Part shown: piece after piece, positions 7,539 to 13,402 of the stretch
Layout of the letters: each line of letters opens with the position of its first letter
Position numbering within the stretch: the stretch's first letter is position 1
Made by a program: the position numbers and the translations under genes
Notes under the pieces: model-generated
The model's database searches: none
What the model was told of the DNA's origin: nothing
The model's input: only the letters and a program-made list of their open reading frames with translations
Assembly: GCA_036733965.1 (NCBI GenBank)
Contig: DAIMZL010000079.1
Coordinates: 1-13,402 of the forward strand
DNA: 13,402 nucleotides
Origin: JAEXOD01 sp937930275
GTDB taxonomy: Bacteria > Bacteroidota > Ignavibacteria > Ignavibacteriales > Melioribacteraceae
Direction: 5' to 3'

Positions 7539-9071
7539 CTATTTGATTAGCATCATCTTACGAGTTGAGGTAAAGTTACCTGCTTCTAATTTAAAGAAGT
7601 AGATACCGGATGAATTTCCTTCTGCATTCCATGTATATCTGTAAATTCCTGCAGACATGTTTTCATCAACAAGTACGGCAACTTTTTTGCCTAATGCATC
7701 AAAAATAGTTAGTTTTACATTGCTTTCTTTCGGCAATTCAAATTTGATTGTGGTTGAAGGGTTGAACGGGTTAGGATAATTTTGGCTTAAACTAAAATCA
7801 GTCGGTAATCCGTTTTCTACTTCTACTCCTGTTGGATTGAAGTTTGCAAGTGCATCTTCCAATAATTTTTTAACTAATTTAGTATTGTGGATACCATGAC
7901 TACCTTCGGCATCTACAGAACTTAAATTATATTTTGCAGCTTTAAATTCAAAGGTTGCAGAATCGGCAGATGTAGCTGCATCTAATTTTGCTTGAAGTTG
8001 AGACATCAAAGATTTTATTAAAGTTTGAGTTCCCCTATAATCAAACCTTTTTTCATGGTTTGAAGTATCAACTGTTGCAATAAAATCAGTATGACATTCT
8101 TCGCATGCTTCAACACGTGGTTCAAATTTGTGACCTGTTACAGCCGGTTGTGTTTCCGAAATATAAGGAGAAGTATGAACGTGACAAGCAACGCATCTTT
8201 CTTGCAAGTTTGTGTGAACAGAATTTTGGTATGTTTGTCCCGGGTATTGATAACCAAAATATGGAGAACCGCTATAAGCATCACTTGTTGCATGGTGCGG
8301 AGTAGTGTTAACATTAACCGGTCCGGTTACTTGAGAAGTATGGCAAACATCACATACAGACTGACCTTGTTGACTAACTCTTAAATTGCCCGGATTGTTG
8401 TTTCCGTGCGGATCATGGCAGGTAACACAGGTAATTATTTCTAAGTTACCGTCCGGTACAAAGTTAGTGTAATCATAATTTGGATTAGCTAAGTATGCAA
8501 TATAATCTTGTGCATAATGGCATTTAAAACAAGCACCTCTTGTTTGACGGTTGGTAACCGAGCTAGGAGGTCCTGAAGCGTGTAATGACTGTTGCCATTC
8601 GCTATAATAAGGATGATGAGTTCCTTCGTGACAAACACCGCAGTTAGCAGCAGAGTAATCATTTGGTTGGCTCATATGTCCAAAATCAACTGTATGATTT
8701 GCCGTTCCTTTAGGACCGTGGCAAGATTCGCATTGAACGTTTTTAACACGATTGAAATTTGTTTCATCGTTAACTAACCATGTTTGGTTAGGATTAATTG
8801 TTACATATTCATCCGCTCCGTAGTTAACAACATTTACATCCCAACCTGTGTTATGACAAGGTAAGCAATAACCTTTGTAGCCCGGATTTGAAACTAATGA
8901 ATCTTGCGCTACAGAGTGCATGCTCATTTTCCATTCCGTAACTTTAGTCGGGTGGCAAGTAATACATCCTTGTTGCGAACCGTTATCAACACCCAAATAA
9001 TAGTTTTGTGCAAAAGTAAATGTACTTACCATAATTGTAATAATTACTGTTAGTACTGTTTTTCTAATCAT
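7539..9071 (-). CDS. Secreted nonahaem cytochrome c with T9SS type A sorting domain
   Basis: This 510-residue protein has a Sec signal peptide (1-21, cleaved after TFTFA). Nine CXXCH haem-attachment motifs lie at residues 36, 69, 114, 144, 181, 215, 240, 293 and 323. Motif surroundings such as CVTCHDPHG and W..S.H resemble respiratory multihaem cytochromes. A helical segment at about 345-411 contains SHGIHNTKLVKKLLEDA, like the C-terminal helices of the NrfA/hydroxylamine oxidoreductase superfamily, but no CXXCK is present. The last 85 residues (NYPNPFNPSTTIKF ... SSGIYFFKLEAGN ... KMMLIK) form a Por-secretion-type C-terminal sorting domain. It should therefore cross the outer membrane by the type IX system and be released or anchored on the surface, which suggests extracellular electron transfer or an outer-face redox enzyme; the substrate is unknown. 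Strong GGAGG five bases before ATG; 18 nt after the receiver gene. Confidence 0.93.
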   Translation of the reverse strand: MIRKTVLTVIITIMVSTFTFAQNYYLGVDNGSQQGCITCHPTKVTEWKMSMHSVAQDSLVSNPGYKGYCLPCHNTGWDVNVVNYGADEYVTINPNQTWLVNDETNFNRVKNVQCESCHGPKGTANHTVDFGHMSQPNDYSAANCGVCHEGTHHPYYSEWQQSLHASGPPSSVTNRQTRGACFKCHYAQDYIAYLANPNYDYTNFVPDGNLEIITCVTCHDPHGNNNPGNLRVSQQGQSVCDVCHTSQVTGPVNVNTTPHHATSDAYSGSPYFGYQYPGQTYQNSVHTNLQERCVACHVHTSPYISETQPAVTGHKFEPRVEACEECHTDFIATVDTSNHEKRFDYRGTQTLIKSLMSQLQAKLDAATSADSATFEFKAAKYNLSSVDAEGSHGIHNTKLVKKLLEDALANFNPTGVEVENGLPTDFSLSQNYPNPFNPSTTIKFELPKESNVKLTIFDALGKKVAVLVDENMSAGIYRYTWNAEGNSSGIYFFKLEAGNFTSTRKMMLIK

Positions 9072-9076
9072 ATTTT

Positions 9077-9081
9077 CCTCC
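9077..9081 (-). promoter_or_regulatory. Strong ribosome binding site of the cytochrome gene
   Basis: GGAGG lies five bases before the ATG at 9071-9069. It is one of the strongest Shine-Dalgarno sites in the window, where most genes have weak ones. It fixes the start that gives the signal peptide and suggests high translation of the secreted cytochrome relative to the receiver before it. Confidence 0.8.
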
Positions 9082-9089
9082 GAAAATAT

Positions 9090-9467
9090 TTATTTTATGT
9101 TGATGGTATATTTTATAATCGAAGTAATAAACTCATTTAATATCACAAAATTGCAAGGTTTAATTGAATAATGTAATACACCGAGTGAGCTAACTTCTCG
9201 ACCGAAATCCAAACTTTCATTTGAAGTAATTAGAATAATAAAATTTTGTTTCCCAATACTTTTTATATTTTTTAAGAACGATACTGTATTTGGTTTTATT
9301 AAATCGTCATCAATAATTAAAAGAGCAGGGTGCTCAACAATTGTTAATGCAAAGGCGTCAATAGGACTATCTATAGATCGGTAGATGATAATCTCACTTT
9401 CACTATTTAAGCTTGAGCTTATAAACCTTATTAATTCTTCGTCTTTACTAAATATTATTGTTTTCAT
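9090..9467 (-). CDS. Stand-alone receiver-domain protein (CheY-like)
   Basis: This 125-residue protein is a single response-regulator receiver domain with no output domain. The predicted phospho-acceptor is Asp53 (LLIIDDD, 49-55), the switch Thr is Thr81 (FIILITS, 76-82), and Lys103 precedes a Pro (SIKPCN, 101-106). In the N-terminal acidic cluster, Lys8 replaces the first Asp of the usual DD pair and Asp9 with Glu10 remain, so Mg2+ binding may be altered. It is the first gene of the unit with the nonahaem cytochrome (18 nt apart) and lies directly downstream of a predicted sigma54 promoter. It may act as a phosphate sink or shuttle for one of the two nearby kinases, or as an adaptor; nothing in the sequence decides this. 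The ATG has no ribosome site and no nearby alternative start. Confidence 0.85.
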   Translation of the reverse strand: MKTIIFSKDEELIRFISSSLNSESEIIIYRSIDSPIDAFALTIVEHPALLIIDDDLIKPNTVSFLKNIKSIGKQNFIILITSNESLDFGREVSSLGVLHYSIKPCNFVILNEFITSIIKYTINIK

Positions 9468-9477
9468 ACTATCTTTT

Positions 9478-9496
9478 AAGCAATAAACATACCAAA
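9478..9496 (-). promoter_or_regulatory. Predicted sigma54 (RpoN) -24/-12 promoter of the receiver-cytochrome operon
   Basis: On the minus strand the sequence is TTTGGTATGTTTATTGCTT. Against the consensus TTGGCAYRNNNNTTGCW it differs only by T for C after the GG. GG (9493-9492) and GC (9481-9480) are exactly ten bases apart, as sigma54 requires. The -12 C at 9480 predicts a start near 9468. An NtrC-type sigma54 activator is encoded divergently in the same locus, which strongly supports the call. Confidence 0.8.
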
Positions 9497-9517
9497 GGTA
9501 TTTTATTACTTAATAAG

Positions 9518-9547
9518 AAAAAATCATCTTATTTATTATGATTTTTT
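9518..9547. repeat. A/T-rich inverted repeat between sigma54 promoter and upstream sites
   Basis: AAAAAATCAT (9518-9527) and ATGATTTTTT (9538-9547) are perfect inverted arms around a 10-nt spacer. It lies about 50-79 bp upstream of the predicted sigma54 start, where bending proteins such as IHF often act in sigma54 promoters. No good IHF consensus is visible. It could be a hairpin, a protein site, or a result of base composition. Confidence 0.5.
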
Positions 9548-9598
9548 GTATATTTACTCAAAAAAAATAATAAATATCAGAATTAAATGTCTTATTTG

Positions 9599-9624
9599 TG
9601 TCACACTGTGACATAAATGTCGCA
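9599..9624. promoter_or_regulatory. Palindromic operator cluster (candidate enhancer for the NtrC-type regulator)
   Basis: TGTCACA-C-TGTGACA (9599-9613) is a perfect 7-1-7 palindrome. Its right arm is shared with a second, near-perfect one, TGTGACAT-AA-ATGTCGCA (9607-9624, one mismatch). A further ATGTC lies at 9587-9591. The cluster is centred about 130-155 bp upstream of the predicted sigma54 start of the receiver gene, a normal enhancer distance, and about 50-75 bp before the kinase ATG on the other side, so it could also control the regulator's own operon. The link to the encoded regulator is inference. Confidence 0.65.
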
Positions 9625-9674
9625 GTTTTTTCGTAAAATATTATTATATTGTAATAATTACTTGTGGGATTTAT

Positions 9675-11135
9675 ATGTTGAAAAAAATAAAAACTAAGTT
9701 TATTATATTTTCTTTAGCAATTATTTTAATAACAATCGGTATTCCGATATTTTTTTTGTTAACTCAGCTTAAAGAAAATTTTGAACAGAGAAATGAATAT
9801 ATGATTAAAGGGACGGTTGATTTAATTGAACATGGGTTAAATTATGCAATGATGCAAGGTTTTCAAAAAAATGTTAGACATATATTAGAAAAAATTGCAT
9901 TAAATCCTAATATTGTTAAAATTAGAATTTTTAAGGAAAACGGAAAAATTACTCATTCAAGCGATAGTACCGAAACAAACACAAATATGCACGTTGTTGC
10001 TAAAGATCATATAAACAGATTTAAGCAAAATCAAAATAGGGTTTCAAGATTAAATAACGAAGGAGTATATTCTATTGTAATTCCGATAAAGAATAAACCG
10101 GAATGTAGGGGCTGCCACAATGACAAAACTAATATTGCTTATTTAGATATTGATAGTGACTTAACTAAGGCAGAAGTAAAATTTTATACGGGTATTACTC
10201 ATATGATTTTTATGGGTTTGGCTATACTAATTCTTCTTACTTTTTGCTTGTATGTATTATTTATGACTTTAATAAACAATCCTTTAAGCAAGTTTATAAA
10301 TGTTATTGAAAAAGTTGCAAACGGTAATTTGGATGTAAAAGTTGAATATGCAAAGGATGACGAAATTGGGTATTTAACAAAAAGTTTTAATAACATGATA
10401 GCCGAGCTAAAAAAATCAAAAGAGCGAATTGAAGAATTGCATTATGCGGAATTATACAGAGCCGATAAACTGATAACCGTTGGAGAATTAGCGGCAGAAA
10501 TGGCACATGAAATTAATAACCATACGGCTATTGTTTTAAGTAGAGCCGATTATTTGAATATGAGCTTTGATAACGATCCTGTTTTTGATCCATACAAAAA
10601 CGATATGAATGTGATATTTAATAGATTGCAAAGTATCTCTAAAATTACGGGAAGTATATTAAAACATAGTAAGAGAAATAAAACAGAGTTTACAGATGTA
10701 GATATTGAGAAAATTATTAATGATACTATTTTGTTGTTTGAGTTTTTAACTAAAAAAAGAAATATTAGAATTGAAAAAGAAATTAAAATAGATAATATGA
10801 AGATAAAAGGAGACGCTGTACAAATTGAGCAGGCAATAACAAATTTAATTAAAAATGCGGTTGATGCATCAAATAATAATAGCAGTATTATGATATATTT
10901 ATTTGACGAACAAGGTAAAAGAATAATTAAAATTAAAGATTTCGGATGCGGGATTGATGAGTATTCTCTTTCAAACATTTATAATCCGTTTTATACAACT
11001 AAATCTGCAGGTAAAGGAACAGGTTTGGGATTATATATTGTTAAAAATATATGCAAAAATCATAATGCCGAAATTTTATGCGAAAGCGTACCAAATGAAG
11101 GAACGACATTTACAATAGTTTTTAACAAGAATTAA
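9675..11135 (+). CDS. Membrane sensor histidine kinase with periplasmic c-type haem motif
   Basis: This 486-residue kinase has a membrane helix at about 9-30, a periplasmic domain (31-172), a second helix (about 174-198), HAMP (about 199-251), HisKA with His278 (AEMAHEINN) and HATPase_c with Asn394 (NLIKNAVDAS), DFGCG (422-426) and GKGTGLGL (446-453). The periplasmic part holds one CRGCH at 144-148 in the setting VIPIKNKPECRGCHNDK...AYLDID, as in single-haem periplasmic sensors of other bacteria, so it probably binds one covalent haem and senses redox state, O2 or NO. The H-box ends HEINNH rather than the usual HEINNP. The NtrB-like type fits its partner, the sigma54-type regulator 8 nt downstream. 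TGGGA before the ATG is a fair ribosome site. Confidence 0.9.
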   Translation: MLKKIKTKFIIFSLAIILITIGIPIFFLLTQLKENFEQRNEYMIKGTVDLIEHGLNYAMMQGFQKNVRHILEKIALNPNIVKIRIFKENGKITHSSDSTETNTNMHVVAKDHINRFKQNQNRVSRLNNEGVYSIVIPIKNKPECRGCHNDKTNIAYLDIDSDLTKAEVKFYTGITHMIFMGLAILILLTFCLYVLFMTLINNPLSKFINVIEKVANGNLDVKVEYAKDDEIGYLTKSFNNMIAELKKSKERIEELHYAELYRADKLITVGELAAEMAHEINNHTAIVLSRADYLNMSFDNDPVFDPYKNDMNVIFNRLQSISKITGSILKHSKRNKTEFTDVDIEKIINDTILLFEFLTKKRNIRIEKEIKIDNMKIKGDAVQIEQAITNLIKNAVDASNNNSSIMIYLFDEQGKRIIKIKDFGCGIDEYSLSNIYNPFYTTKSAGKGTGLGLYIVKNICKNHNAEILCESVPNEGTTFTIVFNKN

Positions 11136-11143
11136 GGGTTGAT

Positions 11144-12502
11144 ATGATTAATATACTTGTGGTTGATGATGAACCGGAAATGCTTGAAAGCTTTAAAAAG
11201 ATTTTAGAGCATAAAGGTAATTTTGCAGTTACAACCGAAAGCGATAAAAATAGTGCTATTGAATTAGTAAGTAATAAAAAATTTGATTTAATATTAACTG
11301 ATTTAATGCTTAAAAATGAAAGCGGTATGGATATTTTACGTGCCGCATTAAATAGATTTCCCGATACACCGGTTATAATGATTTCCGGTTACGGAACTAT
11401 AGAAAATAGTGTTGAAGCAGTAAAAGAAGGTGCATTTGATTTTATTGAAAAACCGTTTACGGCTTCCGGTTTGTTTGAAGTGATTGAACGGGCATTAAAA
11501 AATAGTTTAAAAAATATTCAACCTATCAGTGAAGCGGGGGAAGAGAAACTAAACAAACTTGGGATAATATACGCAGGCGAAAAGATTGCAAGTTTGATAA
11601 ATACAATTAAAAAAATTGCTCCCGGAAATATGAATGTGCTTATATCCGGAGAAAGCGGTACGGGAAAAGAGTTATTTGCAAGAGCAATTCACGAACTTAG
11701 CAAAAGAAACAACGAACCTTTTGTTCCTTTAAATTGTGCCGCTTTGCCGGAGCATTTATTTGAAAGTGAATTGTTTGGGTACGAAAAAGGTGCGTTTACC
11801 GGTGCGGTAAAAACTAAACCCGGTTTGCTGGAATTTGCAAATCACGGAACTTTCTTTTTTGATGAAATTGGGGATATGAGCTTAGGGCTGCAGGTAAAAT
11901 TATTAAGAATGCTTGAAGAAAAAAAAATTAGAAGAATCGGCGGAAAGGAAGAGATAAACATTGATGTGCGAATTATTGCTGCTACAAATAGAGAATTGGA
12001 AAATTTAGTTAAAGAAAAACTTTTTAGAGAAGATTTATTTTATAGATTAAATACTATGAGTATTCTTATACCCCCTTTACGAGAAAGAAGAGAGGATATA
12101 ATTCCTATTGCTAATTACTTTTTATCCGATTTGTGTAAGAAAAATGATACTCCGTTAAAAAGATTTTCATCTGAAGCCGAAAATGCCGTAAGATTTTACG
12201 ATTTTCCCGGAAATATCCGTGAACTGCAAAATATTATTAGTAGGGCATTTTATTTATCTAATAGCAATGTTATACAAAAAAGCGAATTACCTATACCGGG
12301 AATAAACAATGAAAAGGATATTTATGAAGAACTTTATAAAATGCCTTTTCAGGATGCAAAAGAGCAATTAATTGAAAAATTTGAAATTAAATATTTAAAA
12401 TTTAATTTAGCTTTGAATAATAACAATATAACTAAAACCGCTGAAGCTTGCGGTATTGATAGAAGAACGATACATAGGTTAGTGAAGAAATATGAATTGT
12501 AA
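11144..12502 (+). CDS. NtrC-family sigma54-dependent response regulator
   Basis: This 452-residue regulator has a receiver domain (1-118) with Asp8/Asp9, phospho-acceptor Asp53, Ser81 and Lys103. An AAA+ domain follows (about 140-370) with Walker A GESGTGKE (169-176), the sigma54-contact loop GAFTGA (216-221), Walker B FFFDE (237-241) and the FREDLFYRLN sensor region. A Fis-type helix-turn-helix ends the protein (NNITKTAEACGIDRRTIHRL). When phosphorylated it should form a ring that remodels RNA polymerase-sigma54. The kinase gene ends 8 nt before, and AAGGG overlapping its stop serves as ribosome site, so the two are one operon and a cognate pair. The sigma54 promoter in the upstream divergent region is its probable target. 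No residue needed for activity is missing. Confidence 0.96.
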   Translation: MINILVVDDEPEMLESFKKILEHKGNFAVTTESDKNSAIELVSNKKFDLILTDLMLKNESGMDILRAALNRFPDTPVIMISGYGTIENSVEAVKEGAFDFIEKPFTASGLFEVIERALKNSLKNIQPISEAGEEKLNKLGIIYAGEKIASLINTIKKIAPGNMNVLISGESGTGKELFARAIHELSKRNNEPFVPLNCAALPEHLFESELFGYEKGAFTGAVKTKPGLLEFANHGTFFFDEIGDMSLGLQVKLLRMLEEKKIRRIGGKEEINIDVRIIAATNRELENLVKEKLFREDLFYRLNTMSILIPPLRERREDIIPIANYFLSDLCKKNDTPLKRFSSEAENAVRFYDFPGNIRELQNIISRAFYLSNSNVIQKSELPIPGINNEKDIYEELYKMPFQDAKEQLIEKFEIKYLKFNLALNNNNITKTAEACGIDRRTIHRLVKKYEL

Positions 12503-12510
12503 TAAATTAC

Positions 12511-12529
12511 GATTAACGAATAGTTAAAT
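12511..12529 (+). terminator. Weak hairpin after the kinase-regulator operon
   Basis: GATTAAC (12511-12517) and GTTAAATC (12523-12530) can pair with one bulged base around a 5-nt loop, followed by a T-rich stretch. It is A/T-rich and short. It could be a poor terminator or chance. Confidence 0.25.
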
Positions 12530-12583
12530 CAATTTATTTTTAATAGTAATTTGTTTATCTTTAAATATTAAAAAGGAATTTAT

Positions 12584-12934
12584 ATGATAATAAAAAATAT
12601 AAATGAAGCGATTAAAGAAGAAGTTGTTTTACCGGGTGCAGAAAAAGCGGTTAAACAAATTTTAATAGGGCAATCAGACGGAACCCCCAATTATTCTATG
12701 CGTGTATTTACATTGTTGCCTGAAGGTAAAACACCTTATCATGCACATAATTACGAACACTTAAATTACGTTATAAGCGGAACAGGATATTTGTTGGATA
12801 TTGACGGAAATAAACATCCTATTAAGCAGGGGGAATTTGCGCTTATTCCGGCAAACGAAAAACATCAGTTTTGTAATGACAGCATTAATTCGGATTTTGT
12901 TATTATCTGCTTAGTGCCAAAAGAATTTGAATAA
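12584..12934 (+). CDS. Small single-domain cupin protein
   Basis: This 116-residue protein has one cupin_2 beta-barrel. Motif 1 is PEGKTPYHAHNYEHLNYVIS (46-65) with His53, His55 and Glu58/His59; motif 2 is GEFALIPANEKHQF (83-96) with His94. These residues form a normal metal site. There is no signal peptide, so it is cytoplasmic. Small cupins of this kind include sugar isomerases, dioxygenases and proteins of unknown role; the sequence does not tell which. The distance of 81 bp from the regulator gene and its own AAGGA (12573-12577) suggest a separate unit, though read-through is possible. The lipoprotein gene follows without any spacer. Confidence 0.85.
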   Translation: MIIKNINEAIKEEVVLPGAEKAVKQILIGQSDGTPNYSMRVFTLLPEGKTPYHAHNYEHLNYVISGTGYLLDIDGNKHPIKQGEFALIPANEKHQFCNDSINSDFVIICLVPKEFE

Positions 12935-13327
12935 TTGAAAAAGGTTATTCTATTTATAGGTTTTATGTTTTTACTGATTTCGTGCGAAAATTATTTTGAC
13001 GGTAGCTGCATTTGTACTTGTGAGTTTGTTACTATAAATGTAAGTATTGTTGATAATAATAACCAACCGATAAAAGGATTAAATATTGAATTGGTTGACA
13101 AAGACGGTACTGCCTATAAAGTAGAAGACGAATTAAATAACTTTATTAACGGTTATGTGATTTTTAATGACGGTTTTATTAATTTATTAGGTAAAACCCC
13201 GGAAATATTTTTTGTTAAAGCTTATAATGATTCAATTAATATTATTGAACCTTACAGCTTTGCTAAAGATAATTGTAATTGTCATGTTTATAAAGTATGG
13301 GGTAAAGATACTTTAAAGATTAATTAA
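12935..13327 (+). CDS. Small Cys-rich lipoprotein of unknown function, TTG start
   Basis: This 130-residue protein begins with TTG directly after the cupin TAA. The N-terminus MKKVILFIGFMFLLISC is a lipoprotein signal peptide with the lipobox LISC and the lipidated Cys17. The next ATG, at residue 11, would leave a useless signal, so TTG is the right start. After the anchor comes CICTC (25-29), then a beta-rich stretch (about 31-110) with NNQPIKGLNIELVDKDGT, like a carboxypeptidase-regulatory or Ig-like fold, and near the end CNCH (114-117). The Cys groups could form disulfides or a metal site. I do not recognise a family. It should sit in the outer membrane or periplasm. Its stop codon is one base before a tRNA gene. 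Confidence 0.78.
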   Translation: MKKVILFIGFMFLLISCENYFDGSCICTCEFVTINVSIVDNNNQPIKGLNIELVDKDGTAYKVEDELNNFINGYVIFNDGFINLLGKTPEIFFVKAYNDSINIIEPYSFAKDNCNCHVYKVWGKDTLKIN

Positions 13328-13328
13328 T

Positions 13329-13400
13329 GCCCCCGTAGCTCAGTGGATAGAGCATTGGCCTCCGGAGCCATGCGCATAGGTTCGATTCCTATCGGGGGTA
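13329..13400 (+). tRNA. tRNA-Arg (anticodon CCG)
   Basis: The full cloverleaf is present: acceptor GCCCCCG (13329-13335) with CGGGGGT (13393-13399, G-U at the end pair), D-stem GCTC/GAGC with loop AGTGGATA, anticodon stem 13355-13359/13367-13371 with loop CTCCGGA and anticodon CCG at 13362-13364, a 4-nt variable loop, T-arm ATAGG-TTCGATT-CCTAT, discriminator A at 13400. The outermost anticodon-stem pair is T-T. CCA is not encoded (CT follows). It reads CGG, a rare codon in such AT-rich genes. Confidence 0.96.
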
Positions 13401-13402
13401 CT

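Noticed and set aside
8091..8384. Two overlapping plus-strand open frames opposite the cytochrome
   Set aside because: They are antisense to CXXCH-bearing sequence; their Cys and Arg richness mirrors the sense codons, and there is no ribosome site or known motif.
9599..9613. CRP/FNR-type binding site
   Set aside because: The arms are in the opposite order and spacing (TCACA-C-TGTGA rather than TGTGA-N6-TCACA), so the usual CRP/FNR geometry does not fit; no such regulator is encoded in the window.
9614..9674. Second sigma54 promoter for the kinase-regulator operon
   Set aside because: No GG-N10-GC with flanking consensus exists on the plus strand here; only A/T-rich sequence that could hold a housekeeping promoter.
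10550..10978. 142-codon open frame on the minus strand opposite the haem kinase
   Set aside because: It lies wholly within a gene with clear HisKA/HATPase domains, is low in complexity (Ile/Leu/Ser/Phe-rich antisense of an AT-rich gene) and has no family features.
1..13402. CRISPR array, insertion sequence or prophage parts
   Set aside because: No regularly spaced repeats, transposase or integrase motifs, or terminal inverted repeats were seen. The tRNA lies at the right edge, so an integration site beyond the window cannot be judged.

Overview
The window is visibly AT-rich bacterial DNA. It most likely comes from the Fibrobacterota-Chlorobiota-Bacteroidota group, and within that the Ignavibacteria look closest. 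The best evidence is the C-terminal sorting domain of the secreted cytochrome (NYPNPFNPSTTIKF and following, ending RKMMLIK), the typical type IX secretion (T9SS) tail of that group. A tRNA without an encoded CCA, a Cys-anchored lipoprotein and mostly weak Shine-Dalgarno sites agree with this. The assignment is inference, not proof.

Region 1 (1-4195) is a pyridine-nucleotide block. On the minus strand lies a three-gene proton-translocating NAD(P) transhydrogenase, pntAA-pntAB-pntB, with pntB cut by the window edge. Divergent from it across 130 bp is nfnA-nfnB, an NADH-dependent ferredoxin:NADP+ oxidoreductase with all its cluster ligands and coupled by an ATGA overlap. Both enzymes can feed the NADPH pool. 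A 330-bp gap (4196-4525) separates nfnB from the convergent signalling genes and holds only a weak hairpin.

Region 2 (4526-7388, minus) is a two-gene signalling unit: a FIST-domain ligand-sensor protein followed 10 nt later by a soluble PAS-PAS histidine kinase with no response regulator next to it.

Region 3 (7482-12502) is the most interesting part. On the minus strand, a stand-alone receiver-domain protein is followed by a secreted nine-haem cytochrome c carrying a T9SS tail, closed by a strong terminator. Divergent from it on the plus strand is a membrane histidine kinase whose periplasmic domain has one CXXCH haem-attachment motif, then an NtrC-type sigma54-dependent response regulator with GAFTGA. 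The 207-bp region between them carries a near-consensus sigma54 promoter pointing at the receiver-cytochrome unit. About 130-155 bp upstream of it is a cluster of TGTCNCA half-sites, including a perfect 7-1-7 palindrome. The natural reading is a self-contained circuit: a haem-bearing sensor kinase phosphorylates the sigma54 activator, which binds the palindromes and switches on a surface multihaem cytochrome plus a small receiver. This is a prediction from sequence architecture.

Region 4 (12584-13400) holds a small cupin protein, a short Cys-rich lipoprotein that starts with TTG directly after the cupin stop, and a tRNA-Arg(CCG) gene one base after the lipoprotein stop.
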